A stretch of DNA of 64,000 nt from Theileria orientalis strain Shintoku (GCF_000740895.1 NC_025261.1:868001-932000); one strand, 5' to 3'; shown: positions 10,658 through 22,066, counted from the stretch's first letter. Notes: a model not told the origin generated them from the letters alone. Made by a program: numbers and translations.

Positions 10658-11422
10658 ATGGAAGACTTTTCGAAATACTTTTTTAATAAAACGAAGATTC
10701 CTGAGAGGTTCGGTTACTTCAAAACCGCCTTCGTTTTCGGCCATGAGTCCTGGTTTGATATATTTTTAACATTGGCCGATAGCCATGTCGAGTTTGGTAC
10801 CTACAAGACCATGAAATCTGTTGAAATAAATTACAAGGGCCACAACATCCTTCTGTGTAATTTTTGCTACGGGTTCGTTAACTTAAACAGGGTGGTTGCC
10901 GAGGCCGCCGTTTTGGGAGTCAAAAACATCATGTATTTAAACTTTTCTCTTCCCCTGAAGCCGAATTCCACCATTAAGGACAAGGACGTGTACGTTATTT
11001 ACGCCTCTTGCAGGAACGAGGAGGCCACCGTCATAGAGGTCGACGACAGCTACCCTGCCGCCGCGCACCCCTGCGTTGTTAGGTCCCTGAGGGAGGCCGC
11101 CAGTGCGCTTGGGACCACTCTCAAGCCTCTCAAGTCGATCGTCATTGACAGTTTCTATGAGAAGAAGATTAAGAGGTTCACTCTCATCGACGAGGCTATT
11201 CAGGCCGACGTCGAATTGAAGGACTGGGACTCCGCTCCCATGTTGGTTTTCGCCTCTGCGCGTGACGTCAGAAGTGCCATTTTGACCTGCGTTGGTTTAA
11301 AACCAAACTTGACTGACATGAACGGCGAGCTTTCAGACTTTTCTCACTACAATGAGCAGATGACGCTCATGGCCAAAACTGCCCTCGACGCCTGCGTACT
11401 GGTAGAGGAAAAATATATCTGA
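10658..11422 (+). CDS. PNP-fold paralogue lacking active-site residues
   Basis: A single exon encodes 254 residues, co-linear with the PNP gene next door. Shared landmarks include AAVLGVKNI (PNP: LIEMGVKNI), VYVIYASCRNEEATVIEVDDSYPA (PNP: IFICYASIRDDTT...NVRYPA) and the C-terminal Ala-rich helix. The residues needed for catalysis are gone: the loop RGGTCG is YLNFSL, the N-terminal GNLGR is GHESWF, and TVDGCP is TCVGLKP, so the phosphate site and the catalytic Asp are missing. The frame is intact and codon use is normal, so this is not an ordinary decaying pseudogene; it is better read as a pseudoenzyme kept for another role such as binding or hetero-oligomer formation. It probably arose by inverted duplication of PNP. 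Confidence 0.8.
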   Translation: MEDFSKYFFNKTKIPERFGYFKTAFVFGHESWFDIFLTLADSHVEFGTYKTMKSVEINYKGHNILLCNFCYGFVNLNRVVAEAAVLGVKNIMYLNFSLPLKPNSTIKDKDVYVIYASCRNEEATVIEVDDSYPAAAHPCVVRSLREAASALGTTLKPLKSIVIDSFYEKKIKRFTLIDEAIQADVELKDWDSAPMLVFASARDVRSAILTCVGLKPNLTDMNGELSDFSHYNEQMTLMAKTALDACVLVEEKYI

Positions 11423-11746
11423 TTGCTATTTCACATGTGTGTATAAATGTAGTAATATGTTAAATCATACTATGCTCAATTTTGCTTTATACTTGTTCTA
11501 TTCTGTATACATGTGTAGATACACCCTTATGTGTATTAGTGTATATGTGTGTGTATTAGTGTATATGTGTGTGTATGAATGTGTAATATATGTACATGGT
11601 TGTGTTTATGAATGTGTATATGTATTCACATACAGCAGTAAAATGAGTTAATTACAGACACTAGCCTATTTGTACACACATACATACTAACATAAATACG
11701 TATGCATATAAATATAGATACGTATATAATAGCCGCTACATTATAT
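11423..11746. repeat. Convergent spacer with GTGTAT-rich microsatellite
   Basis: The spacer between two convergent genes holds degenerate tandem repeats, clearest at 11520-11625, where a 22-bp unit containing gtgtattagtgtatatgtgt is repeated and then decays. A run of catacatac-type repeats follows at 11680-11735. I see nothing else in it. Confidence 0.7.
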
Positions 11747-13160
11747 TTAGTCATTCTTTTTGGACTCTTCAACGTGCCCATCATGGTCATCTCCATTATC
11801 ATCGTTGTCCTTCTTTGATTCAAGTTTACCATCATTTGACTTATTAGATTTCTTTGCATACTTTTGATATATTTTTAACACGCGTTCCGACTCAAGCTTC
11901 CTTTTATTTATGATTGTGGGTTCTAACTTTTTATTCTCTTCCAGCTCCTCCTGTGATTTACTCACAAACTTGTGGTACTTCACTGAGCAATGTTATTAAA
12001 TCAGAAAAATAGTGGGAAATAGCATTAGCTTACACATGTAATTGATTAAACTAACCTGATCCTGTAAACGTATCATCTTGTACTTTGACCAATGTCAGCG
12101 ACAGTCTTGGTCCAATCTCAACGAGTCTAAACAACAGTGACTATTATTTTTATGAAGTTACTCTTACCTTATTCCGATTTTGTTCGTAGTTTCTCCCATT
12201 TCACTAGGGTCCAACTCGACTCCGTATTTGTTTTTTGCGATAAGGTTTTGTGGGAACATGTTGTCCAACTCCACCACTTCGTCCGTATCGCTATTGAAGC
12301 CGGATCTCCCACTTTCATCTTGATCTTCTCTATGTTCCGTGTTAACTATGTTTTCAAAATCCGTTTCCTTGTTAATTAAGTTTTTAATGCTTTTCCTACT
12401 AATCAGATCCTTCACTTGCGATGACGTGTTACAATCAATCAAGTTTATTGAGTAGTGTCTCAACATAATATGGTTCGTTTCCTTTTCTTTATAAAACAAT
12501 ATCGCTCTTTTACAGTTTTGTATCTAAATATTTTAAGTGATCAACATTAATCTTTAATTTCCATATATGTATACGTATAATATACTTGTGCCGTATAGTG
12601 TGCATTGATACCTTAGTTGTTGTTAGGTCGAGCGGCGCAATCATTTTATTTAAAGTGTCAGTTACGTAGCCCATTGCCTTATCTACATTTGAGTATCCAT
12701 TTTCCGCGTCTGAATCATCGGTCTTCGACTTGTAAAAACTGCTTCCAAATCCATTCAGGATCAGCAACGGAGGATTGTTTGACGAATCAAACGAGTGCGG
12801 ATTGTTCAGGTGATTTGATACGTCTGACATCAGTGACAGCTTATTGACCAGGAATGTGAGTGTGTGTCCGTGCGGAAGGTTTGCTATTTTCAGATACGTG
12901 CCATTCGAGCTCTGCGATAACACTATCAAGTGCGTCAACCCTAATACGTCTGCTACTGATGTGAAATCTCTCAACTTCTGCTTCGACCCTTCCTTCAAAC
13001 GTGTTGCACAGTTGGGTGAGAGCATCAGTCTCAGGTTATGGGCCAGCTGCTTAACTTCATAGTTCACAATACCTCTTCTTATAACTATTATACGAGGTGA
13101 TCCAGTATCTACTGATTTTTCATTTAATGTTTTGCGCCTTTTTTTACGTGATTTAACCAT
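11747..13160 (-). CDS. PPAN: PPAN/SSF1-type Brix-domain ribosome biogenesis protein
   Basis: Multi-exon minus-strand gene starting at 13160 (MVKSRKKRRKTLNEK, a basic nucleolar-type start). The Brix domain is clear: PRIIVIRRGIVNYEVKQLAH, LMLSPNCATRL, KLRDFTSVADVLGLTHLIVL and GHTLTFLV. Exon 1 ends at LTTTK near 12608, where a phase-0 intron joins it to IQNCKRAILFYKEKE...LRHYSI; this matches the RHYSI block of PPAN much better than reading through. Later exons give EIGPRLSLTLVKVQDDTF and GEVKYHKFVSKSQEELEEN, the diagnostic PPAN C-terminal block, followed by a Lys/Asp-rich tail. Family members work in the nucleolus on 27S/32S pre-rRNA processing for the large subunit. The exon at 11747-11983 ends in the acidic tail and stop. 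Confidence 0.9.
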
Positions 13161-13526
13161 TTTATATAAATTTTTATTTTTCTAATAAAAAAAGTATAAT
13201 AAATAATATTTATCTATTTAAATATACCCAATAGTATTGTATATGGAAGATTATAATATTTTATTCGTTATCTATTTATTTTTCTTCATTATGATTTAAA
13301 ATACATTAATACTTTCTCATAAAGTGTGTTTTATTATTTTTAGTGCCAATAAAATACCAATCATTTCGATTCCACACTTTCTTTTCATACACAGCAGTAA
13401 CCACATTACTCCCGTTTATAATATATATTTTCTATATATATAATTGTATATATGATTATTTATATGTGTGCATTATAAATTAATATAAATTAAATCAAAT
13501 TAGGAGTTAAAAACAAATTTTATTTG
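13161..13526. other. AT-rich spacer
   Basis: This 366-bp region of very AT-rich DNA lies between two genes on the minus strand, with poly-T tracts and TATATA runs near 13425-13450. It presumably carries the PPAN promoter. No coding sequence or RNA gene is seen. Confidence 0.5.
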
Positions 13527-14308
13527 TTACTCTGTTGGCCATCCAACTCGTTTCAAGTTTAAGTTATCTGTGTCAATTCCGTGTGTATATGAGTGTGTTC
13601 CTGCTTTAGACTTGATGGACGATACTTTCTTCCCATTATATGAACTAAATTTTTTAATGGCTTTAACAACTGAGTTGTAAAAATTCATGGGTAACACACA
13701 AGCATTATTTTCTGGATTTTCCTTTTCAAAATGAGTAAACGACCAATTGTAATAGCTTCTTAAGTTCGGATTAAATCCTGATTCTTCAGAAACCAAATCC
13801 CTGTACAAATCACCTCCGTAGGATAGCAAAGCTGATGGAAAATGCTGCACATCAGCGTCATAAGCGGACCTCGGGACCATGTCAGAATCAACCAATAGAA
13901 ACTTATTTGAAGGGAAGGCTGACGATAGTTCATTTACCGAATCCAACACTGATAAAGATGCTGTGCTTTGTTTGTTAAAAAATACAGAAACAACCAAATC
14001 ATTCAAATTCACGGTGTCAGTATCTAAAAATAAATTAAAATGAAAAACTAACCTAAAGGTTTGTATATGTGACGATGATATTCATCATAATTGGTTAATT
14101 TTAAAACATTGTCGTTAAATGGTCTGGATAGTAAATCTGAATTATCAGAAAGGTCATGATAGAATGCTCTTGAAATATAATTTGTATGCTTGTTGCGAAA
14201 TTTCAGGTTACTAGATAGGTTAATGTGAGAAACGGATCGACAGAAGAATGATCTGTTTCTGAGTAAAGAAAAGGCCGATTTACATATTATATCAGAATAA
14301 CACTTCAT
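13527..14308 (-). CDS. Mitochondrial thioredoxin-like protein without CxxC
   Basis: Two exons joined by a short intron near 14020-14052 encode roughly 245 residues. The start is the ATG at 14308 (MKCYSDIICKSAFSLLRNRS); upstream codons in frame have no ATG. The N-terminus is rich in Ser, Arg and hydrophobic residues with no acidic residue in the first part beyond one Asp, typical of a mitochondrial presequence. The middle (LVVSVFFNKQSTASLSVLDSV, FLLVDSDMVPRSAYDADVQHFPSALLSYGGD) reads like a thioredoxin fold: beta strand, helix, a strand ending in VDSD, and a cis-Pro-like FPSALL. The site where CxxC would be is NKQS, so it should lack redox activity. Specific function is unknown. Confidence 0.65.
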
Positions 14309-14689
14309 TTTATAATAATAATAATGGACAAACAAGGAAGTTGTTTGCTGAACACCAATGGAATAGATTTTATGAGTGTTACGTTTATTATAGTGCTATT
14401 ATTTTATAATAACTGGTTTATAAATTTTATTTATTGGAATCTCTCTTTCTACTTAGAAATACTGTTTATATATTGTTTAATGCTACTGTAAATGTGATAA
14501 AACTGGATTGTTATATGTACACACCGTAGTGTGTTTAATGGTATTATCCAATAATTGAGTTATCAGAACAATTAAGTCTCAATATTTTAAACCAGGATTT
14601 AAAAAATCGATAAAATTTGTTTATATGTACTCATTTGTTACACCTCTTCCGATTACTATTGTCGTTATTGAATGTTAATTTAAATCATT
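14309..14689. promoter_or_regulatory. Divergent spacer, Trx-like gene and RPA1
   Basis: A 381-bp AT-rich spacer between head-to-head genes. It must contain both promoters, but I see no named element or RNA. Confidence 0.45.
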
Positions 14690-16467
14690 ATGGCTCCGTA
14701 TTTTCCTATTAAAGATATAACCACGTACATTAATAATTGGACCATTCTGGGCAAGGTCGTTGATAAATCGAAGCTCAGGTCAATAAAAGGAGACAACTCG
14801 CTGTTTCACATCGACATAGTCGACAAGAATGTAAGTTGAGGGTTTAAATTAATGGTTAGGGTGACACGATTAGAGCTAAATTTTGGGGTGTCGCAGCTAA
14901 CAAATGGAACGAAATTTTGCAAAAAGGATCGGTAGAGTTGCGACAGTGTTAATCAGAGTTTAGGTGTACACATTTTCGAAGGGAACGGTTAACCTGTCGA
15001 ATAAAAAATTTAATACTCTTCCTCATAAATATGAAATCACGTTCAACACGGACAGCTTAATAGAGCCTTCTGACGAAGTAAACGAGATCAATGTCGAAAG
15101 AAAGTAAGTTCGGAGGAACACAGAGTTTTATAGTTACGATTTTGTATCTCTGCGTGACATTAAGTCGACATCGAGGGATCCACCGTTCGTAGTGGATTTA
15201 CTTTGCTTTGCAAAGTCATTGACACCGATTTCTGTGGTAAGTAATGGAATTGATAAATTATGTCTCAGACGAACACGAAATATAATAAGGAGACAAAAAG
15301 AAGATCGTTGTTCGTGGTAGATGATACCAGCTATGAGTTGGAAGTGACGGTTTGGGGAGACATGGTAAGTTTAATTAATAATCACAATTAATCGGCAATA
15401 AACAATTTTAGACCGAGTCGTCAATATTTGATAACATATTGGACAAACCGGTAATAATTTCACAAGTAACCATCAAGGAATGGAACGGTGGAAGGATAGG
15501 ACACACCGGATACTCGAGTGACATCAAGTTGGCCAGCGCCAATTCAGTTAGAAATAAGGATAGGCTTGCAACACTGGAATCGTGGTATCAGCAGGTATTG
15601 TTTAACTCCCTGGAAATTTATAATAACTTTAGGCCTTGCAGCAAAACGAAGGCTTTAAGAGCATGAAGGCACAAGGTGGACTCTCAGGAAGAGAAACATA
15701 CGAGTTCTCAACAATCGAAAACGTGGTTACCAAGGGCAAGGGGTACTTTACATTCAACTGTAAGCTGAGGAAGCTGTTCTGGAAAAACAAAGACGGAAGT
15801 GCCCGTCTGTGGTACAAGGCCTGCCCCAACTGCCACAAGAAGGCAATAAACGAGCAGGACTCAAACGTTTATAGGTGCATCAGCTGTGACGACTCAATAG
15901 TTCAGCCGGAGCCAAGGTAGAGTTGAGCCGGAAAAAACAAATGTGTAGATATTCGTTCTCTTGTGTCCTCATAGACTTCAGTGGCCAGATAGTAACAACA
16001 GTGTATGGAGACATGGGTAAGCATTAGAATTTAAATTCTTTACAGTGAAGAGTTATAGGTAGTACCGGTAGTTTAACTAGTGCTTTAGATAGTATTAGTA
16101 GTGCTGATACAGTTTTGTTGACAATATTTAGGTAAAAAACTACTTGGCCTGAGTGAAAGGGAACTGGACGGAATGGACAGTGAACAGTTGAGAAACACAC
16201 TAGATTTTGATGTGTTACACAAGGTGTGTGAAGTGGGAAATAGCATCGGTGTAGGACCTGAAGGTTTCAGGGTTTTTTAAATCGAGAGTATACAACGGCG
16301 AGTCTAGGACAGTGTTTAACATAACTGCCTTGGAGGAAGTAAACTACGCGAAAGAAGCAGAAAACCTACTGGAGAAGATGGAATTAACGTACGACGCAGT
16401 GGAAAACTTTCTCGCACTAAGTAAGTCGGAAACTGAAAGGAGTGCGAAGAGACAGAAAACGGAGTAG
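14690..16467 (+). CDS. RPA1: Replication protein A large subunit (short form)
   Basis: Multi-exon gene starting at 14690 (MAPYFPIKDITTYINNWTIL). The start falls directly at DNA-binding domain A: PIKDITTYINNWTILGKV matches the PI-x-L-PY-x-x-WTI opening of that OB fold, so the N-terminal protein-interaction OB fold (70N) of animal and fungal RPA1 is absent. Domain B is represented by SLRDIKSTSRDPPFVVDLL, SYELEVTVWGDM and the WNGGRIGHTGYSSDIKL stretch. Domain C includes WYKACPNCHKKAI...YRCISCDDS, a four-Cys zinc site (CPNC and CISC), then DFSGQIVTTVYGD. The C-terminus is basic (SAKRQKTE). It coats single-stranded DNA during replication and repair in the nucleus. Short RPA1 forms are known in other apicomplexans. 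Confidence 0.9.
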
Positions 16468-16671
16468 TCCCACTTCCAGAATTAATTTCGGTGAAATAGC
16501 ATGATTTTCAACTTCATTTTAATATAATTTTATTCACAGTTGGGTTCATAATTAAATAGGTATTGTGAGATGTTTGGTGTGTGTAAATGGCTTATTGGAT
16601 GAAGTTGAGTTAATTTTATAAAAACTGTTAAAACATAGTGCCTTTTAATATTTATCTGCAAATATGTAAAT

Positions 16672-17642
16672 ATGAAGTTGTTTTCACTGATTTCTGGTGG
16701 AAAGGATAGCATATATAGCATACTTTGTGCTAGAAGGCTGGGCCATGAAGTCGTACTGTTGGGACACATGATTCCCAAGGATTCTAATACACATGAGCTC
16801 GACAGCTACATGTTTCAGACCATAGGACATAATGCAATCAAATCGATAAGCGAGTGTCTGGAAATTCCACTGATTGAAAGGACAATTTCGGGTAAATTTA
16901 GTGGCGTTATTTGTTTTTACCGACAATTCTTTTAACATAAATACAGGGTTTCCATCATCTACACAGTCACTAACATATACACCTGACAGCCTTGACGAGG
17001 TTGAAGATTTGTATTCTTTAGTAGAAGAAGCCTTGGTTTGTGGTCAGATAAAAAATATATGCTAATAGAAAGTAAATGATGGAATTGAGGGAGTTTTGAC
17101 GGGAGCCATATGCTCAAGATATCAACTGGAAAGAGTTAAAAACGTGTATGAAGATGTGCAAATTTAAGTACTGTAGGTGTTCTAGACATAGGCTGGAATC
17201 AGTCAGTCCCCTATGGGAAAGGAACCAGAGTGAATTACTGGCAGATATGATCAAGGACAAAATGGAGGCAATTATAATCAAAACCTGCTCATTGGGTAAT
17301 AGTTGATAAATTTAGATTACAATCAATAGGACTCAACGAAAGCCACCTTGGCAAAACAATATCGGAACTGTATGAGGAATTCATTAAAATGGTATAAATA
17401 GATGTGAAATCTAATAACAATGTAGAAGGATAAATTTGGTTTCAATGTGTGCGGAGAAGGAGGAGAGTACGAATCCTTGGTTCTCGACTGCACAATGTAT
17501 AAAAAGAGGATAGTGATGTGAGTGTACCCCTTTTAAATGGGCTTGTAGAGAGGAACATGAAAAAATATACCATTCTAAGGACCCATATGCTCCAACAATA
17601 CTCTACGTTCCAAAGAAATGGAGGTTGGAATCCAAAGAATGA
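16672..17642 (+). CDS. DPH6: Diphthine--ammonia ligase
   Basis: A gene of several short exons starting at 16672 (MKLFSLISGGKDSIYSILCA). SGGKDS at about residues 8-13 is the PP-loop of N-type ATP pyrophosphatases. The rest follows DPH6: EGVLTGAICSRYQLERVKNV, a C-terminal block with LWERNQSELLADMI, AIIIKTCSLGLNESHLGKTI, and GFNVCGEGGEYESLVLDCTM, the family signature. It amidates diphthine to diphthamide on eEF2, the last step of that modification, in the cytosol. The stop is at 17642 after WRLESKE. The protein lacks the extra YjgF/Rid domains fused at the C-terminus in yeast and plants. Introns are about 30-60 nt. Confidence 0.9.
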
Positions 17643-18357
17643 GTGTATACATAGTAATATTAACAAGAATTAAATAATTGTTTAATAGTCCCTAATTTAA
17701 TATAATTAAAAGTATATGGTATTTTCGTGTGAAATGTAATTAAAAATTGATCCTATTCAGAAAAAATTGAAGGATTCTGTAGGGATGGGGGAAGCCAAAG
17801 ATCTAAAAAATGGCGTTATAAGTTCAGTCTTCATAACCCGAGGACTGCAACATAAATATACTGTCTATTACCAGCGCTGATGATTAGGCTTTATGGTTAT
17901 TATTAGTGACCTTATGCCACAGATATCTGAGCTGGAACCCAGAAATCATTGATATTAAAAATTATTTTAAAAAACTCAGTAAATAAGCTACCTCGGGTAT
18001 TATTTATACATAAAATGATATTTATATATAGTATATATTGATGATTTAAATTTATAAGAGAATTGTAGCTTGATTGATACGTGTTTAAATCCATGTATAT
18101 ATTAATTACATAAACACAGTTTATATTTTTATTTTACATACAAACCATGTGTTAATATAGCAATTTCATATAAGTACCTAATTTTATGGGCTGATTTGTG
18201 TCATTTTACATGTTTCCACCTTCACATTGCTGATCGACATCACAAGCCATTTCATAATTTATTACTATTCACATTTATAAAATTATTTTATTTTTGCATT
18301 ATAATGATTTATATTTGTGATATTTGATTCTTGAATATATAACTTTTTATCCGAATT
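17643..18357. other. Spacer with a GC-richer island at 17760-17945
   Basis: A 715-bp spacer between two plus-strand genes. Most is AT-rich, but 17760-17945 is clearly richer in G and C and has no open frame. It contains a candidate C/D snoRNA (listed separately) and, before it, a hairpin-forming stretch (cagtctt...ggactg at 17825-17847) followed by acataa, which could be a second small RNA. The promoter of the V-ATPase subunit gene must lie in the 3' part. Confidence 0.5.
17871..17935 (+). ncRNA. Candidate box C/D snoRNA
   Basis: A 65-nt stretch has the layout of a C/D snoRNA: a 5-bp terminal stem (ccagc at 17871-17875 with gctgg at 17931-17935), a box C core tgatga at 17878-17883, and a box D ctga at 17927-17930 directly inside the stem. 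The base before box C is C rather than a purine. The sequence upstream of box D (accttatgccacagatat) would be the guide. The rRNA target has not been checked. It sits in a gene-free island with higher GC than its surroundings. Confidence 0.45.
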
Positions 18358-18825
18358 ATGGATAGAATTAAGAAACTTGTTAGTTGTAAAATATACATTA
18401 TCGGTGACGAGGTTCGTGTTATTATTGATTTGTACATACGGCTCATTTGATTGCAATGTTATAATTCTGTGTATTAGGATACTGTGGTGGGATTCCTTCT
18501 GGCAGGAGTAGGAAGCAAGGATGGCCTCGGGAGGACCAATTATACCATCGTAACGCCAAGTAATTGCATAAAACTCATTGTAAATGTAATTTTAGAGTTC
18601 ACGAAGGCCCAGATCGAAGAAATTTTTAAATTATACGTCGAACGTGACGACTGCGGCATAATAATAATAAACCAACACATAGCAGAAATGATAAGGCCAT
18701 TGCTGGACCTACACGATAAATTTGTGCCGACAATACTGGAGATACCCAGCAAGGAGCAGCCGTATGACCCAAGCAAGGACTCGGTGATGCAAAAAATTAA
18801 GTTATTCTTCGGGGAGAATAACTAG
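18358..18825 (+). CDS. V-type ATPase subunit F
   Basis: Two exons (18358-18411 and 18478-18825) give 133 residues. The motif order is that of Vma7/subunit F: IYIIGDEDTVVGFLLAGVG at the start (the intron falls exactly between GDE and DTV), then VERDDCGIIIINQHIAEMI and PTILEIPSKEQPYDPSKDSV. Subunit F sits in the central stalk of the V1 sector and couples ATP hydrolysis to rotation; V-ATPase acidifies vacuolar and secretory compartments. Length is normal (about 120 residues in yeast), with a short N-terminal extension. Confidence 0.93.
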
Positions 18826-18888
18826 CGATTAATGTGAATAGTGGTACCAGTACATTATAACTATTGCGATGATTCACCCAGGGGATAT

Positions 18889-20247
18889 TTAGGGGCTCTC
18901 TTCCCCAATTTCAGGGTCGAATTGCCTCGAGTCTCTGGCAATTTTCATGAACACAGAGTTCTCAGTGGCCACGGTCTGGTCAGAATCGTCAATTGACTCC
19001 CTGCCCTTTTCACCCTTTCTGAATGAAATGCCATCACCCTCACGATCATCTGAAAATAAAGGTTAGCAATTATAAGATGGTGTTTGGTAGGTGATATTTT
19101 AGCGACTATAGAATGTGGTTGCCGATAAGGTAGTCGTGGAAATGATTTTGATGATCCAACTAGTATTAGGTGCAATATAAGTTGAGAGAACTTACCGTAA
19201 GGTATTAGCCACAGTAGCGGATTCTTGCCGAGAACAGATTTCAAGTTCCCGTAGAGACCATCGGACCAGATCGAGACTTCCATCTGCATCATCTTGCCGG
19301 AATACTTCTCGCAGAACTCAATGGTGGTGAAGTTCTCGCAAATCAGCCAGGTGTGGAACAGAAGGAAGCAGGTGAGGACGACCGAGAGGAAAATCGATAT
19401 CACCTCAGTTGCAAGGATCAGCATGACCTCGTCAAAGGACATCTGAAAGAGCGATTAGGAGGGGTGAACTTACCGTTGAGTTGCTTAAAACGTGCCTCAT
19501 CGTAGGAAAGAGAAGCACTGCGATATAAACTGAAAACACATCTGAGTACAGGATCGTTAGGTAGAAGTACTTGTGGTTCCTCCACCCTATGCAGTTGTTG
19601 GCCCACGGGCAGTGATGGTCCATCTTCAGAACGCAGCGACCGCAGGTTCGGCAGTGGTGAGTTCGGTCCGGTTTGAACATTGAGCACCACTTGCAGACCC
19701 TTCGGGCCCCCGATTTCTTCGTCTCGTAAAGCACACACGTGGTGTTGATATCCCGGTTCGACAGGCTCCATTCGAGCGTGTCGGGGATCCCCCCGGGGTT
19801 TTTGATGATGCAAAGCACGTAGCTTGTGATCAGCAGGAGAAGGATGAGGTGCGTGACGAAGTTCTGAATGATCACGCCGTCACTTAGAACGCCATAGTGG
19901 GCGAGGTCCTGGTTTATTTCAGGCTTCAAGTGGTACATGAAGAACGTGCCATACATAACACTGTACAGGAAAGTCACAAAGACCACGGGGAAGTACTGCA
20001 GCACCGACCTCTTGTTGCCAGATACATTTTTAGAATGCGGCGACCTGAAACAAGTTTTAGAAGAAGATTTCCTATCTTTGTTAGTCAATAGGGGATCTGT
20101 GTCCTTTTCTCCGCCAATGATACGATTTGGCACGTACGATGAGTAGCTTTCTGTTCTTCTAGTTTGAATTCTATATGAATCCAGGTCATTTTTCTCAGTG
20201 TCCACGAATTGTTCATCTATTATTATATTATCGGTTTCTGAGTCCAT
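18889..20247 (-). CDS. DHHC-type protein S-acyltransferase
   Basis: Minus-strand gene of at least three main exons, starting at 20247 (MDSETDNIIIDEQF) and ending in FDPEIGEESP. After an acidic cytosolic N-terminus of about 75 residues come two membrane spans (YFPVVFVTFLYSVMYGTFF; FVTHLILLLLITSYVLCII), then the Cys-rich domain CKWCSMFKPDRTHHCRTCGR and the catalytic DHHCPWANNCIG, then two more spans (YFYLTILYSDVFSVYIAVLL and the exon with VISIFLSVVLTCFLLF). It transfers palmitate to Cys of substrate proteins at a membrane; substrates are unknown. The catalytic residues are intact. The last exon is hydrophilic and acidic. The 3' end faces the V-ATPase subunit F gene convergently, 63 bp away. Confidence 0.92.
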
Positions 20248-20491
20248 TTTGGTGTATTTTGCATTTTAAATTGATGAATTTGTGTCTAATTCTACATTAT
20301 AACTCCAATATAGCCGGTAAGACACACATAGGCTATGGTATACTATCATACATCCATTTACAATCAGCTAATTTATGTTGTTTTACTTATTTATAAAGGA
20401 TATATTTGTTTATTATATATTTATGGCACTTTATTGCATTTCTGTGATACAATTGTCTAATGTGTAGCACCGATGTGCACTTGAGGAAGAC

Positions 20492-22066
20492 TTATATAGA
20501 CAACAGGTATTCTCGTACAACTTTAACGACATACTCCAGATCGCCTTTATTTAAAAGTTCTTGCCATGATTCCTTGTTGAAACTCGTGTTCTGGGCAGTT
20601 ATTAGAGCAATTATGCTAACCTGTTGTGCCATCATGCAATAAATAGTGTACAATGCAGTTAAACACTGGATTCTATCCTCAAACTTCAATGAAAAATAAT
20701 ATTTTACTTTATCCTCCTCGTAGATTCCAAATAAAATCTCCGTATCTGAATGGTGAGACTCCTGCACCTAAAGTAGTGTGTGTATGGTATCATGTCTATA
20801 AACTTACCAAAATTTCACTAAAATCTAATTCAAACAATATTTTTTCTTCTAATTCCTCTGAATTCTTCGTTTTATTTTCGAATTTTTCAAGGGAAAATAT
20901 TTTGTGTTTCTGACGATCATGGCTTGTGAATTCAACAACGATTTTGGATGAGATGTGTAAGGTTATTCCCACTGTTTGGTTCAGTAAACTCGATTTTTCA
21001 TATGTTACTGAACCCGAATAATCCTTATTGTAGCATAATGTGCAATCTTCTGAACGCTCTTGGCTTAAATTTTCCAGGAGTCTGAGCGCGAGTTCATTTG
21101 ATATGTCAACTGGCCCAGTAGTGCATAGCGTTGATACATTCTACAAATTTATGTTCACCTTTTTAGTATATGTGTCTTACGTGGAACCTCTTTTGGTTTG
21201 GGTACATGTTTTGGTACACGTTGATGTGCGGGTCGTACGTTCCCGTGTTCAGAAACAGATTTTGCGAATTCATCTGTGGCTCCACTAGCCTGTGGGCTCT
21301 GCAAAATATATACTTCCCAATTGCTTGCGATGGTATTTTAAAACTCTTTCCTGTTGCTACCGGCTCCGGCGAATACCGTTCTATTGAGTTGTATCCGGTA
21401 CTGATGAACCTTAATATTGAAATATACGATTGTAAACTAACCATTCGTACAAAATTACCGGAAACTGCTGTGAGTATGGCGATGCGTCAATACATTCTAC
21501 CACGTTTCCTTGTACCGATACACCTAACGACAACAACGATTATTGGAGTGGGCATACCCTTTATATATACTTGATAGACTTCGGGACCGGGGATGTCTGT
21601 ACCTACCCCCTTTTGTAAATCGTGTAAATATACTCCTCGCACATCGTTTTCCTCTACATCGGACTCGCTTAGTAACTCAAATTCGTCTGACTCGTATGAC
21701 GACACAGTTCCCTCGGTAATCGACTTTGATACAAAACTCAGTAAACTGTATGAGTATGAGAGCGTAACGTCCTCAATCTCTTCCTTTTCTGGAGAGACCT
21801 CCGTTTCCCTCTCCCATATTGGAATGATATGATCCTCAACATCTACACGACTCATATACTGAAAGTTAATAAAAGAAGATATACAAATACTTCATCAGTC
21901 TCCAATTTTTTCGTTAATGGAGCCAAAGTTCTCCGATTTGAAGTGTTTTCTCCCTATACAAAAATGTAATTTTGTCTAAAGGTGTGTATTATTTACTAAC
22001 ATTATTCTGAGAATCATTCTTCTTTTTGATTCCTAAATAAGAAAGATACTGACTAATATTATCCAT
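20492..22066 (-). CDS. Hypothetical multi-exon protein
   Basis: A minus-strand gene of several exons that I do not recognise. The best start is the ATG at 22066 (MDNISQYLSYLGIKKKNDS); a stop follows REYLLSI at 20492. The N-terminal third is acidic and Ser-rich (SSYESDEFELLSESDVEEND). The middle holds a more conserved-looking block, RFISTGYNSIERYSPEPVAT and KIPSQAIGKYIFCRAHRLVE. The C-terminus is alpha-helical (KFEDRIQCLTALYTIYCMMA; WQELLNKGDLEYVVKVVREY). A short intron may also remove the IIVVVV stretch near 21525. No catalytic motif, signal peptide or clear membrane span is seen, and exon borders in 20770-21490 are uncertain. Confidence 0.6.
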
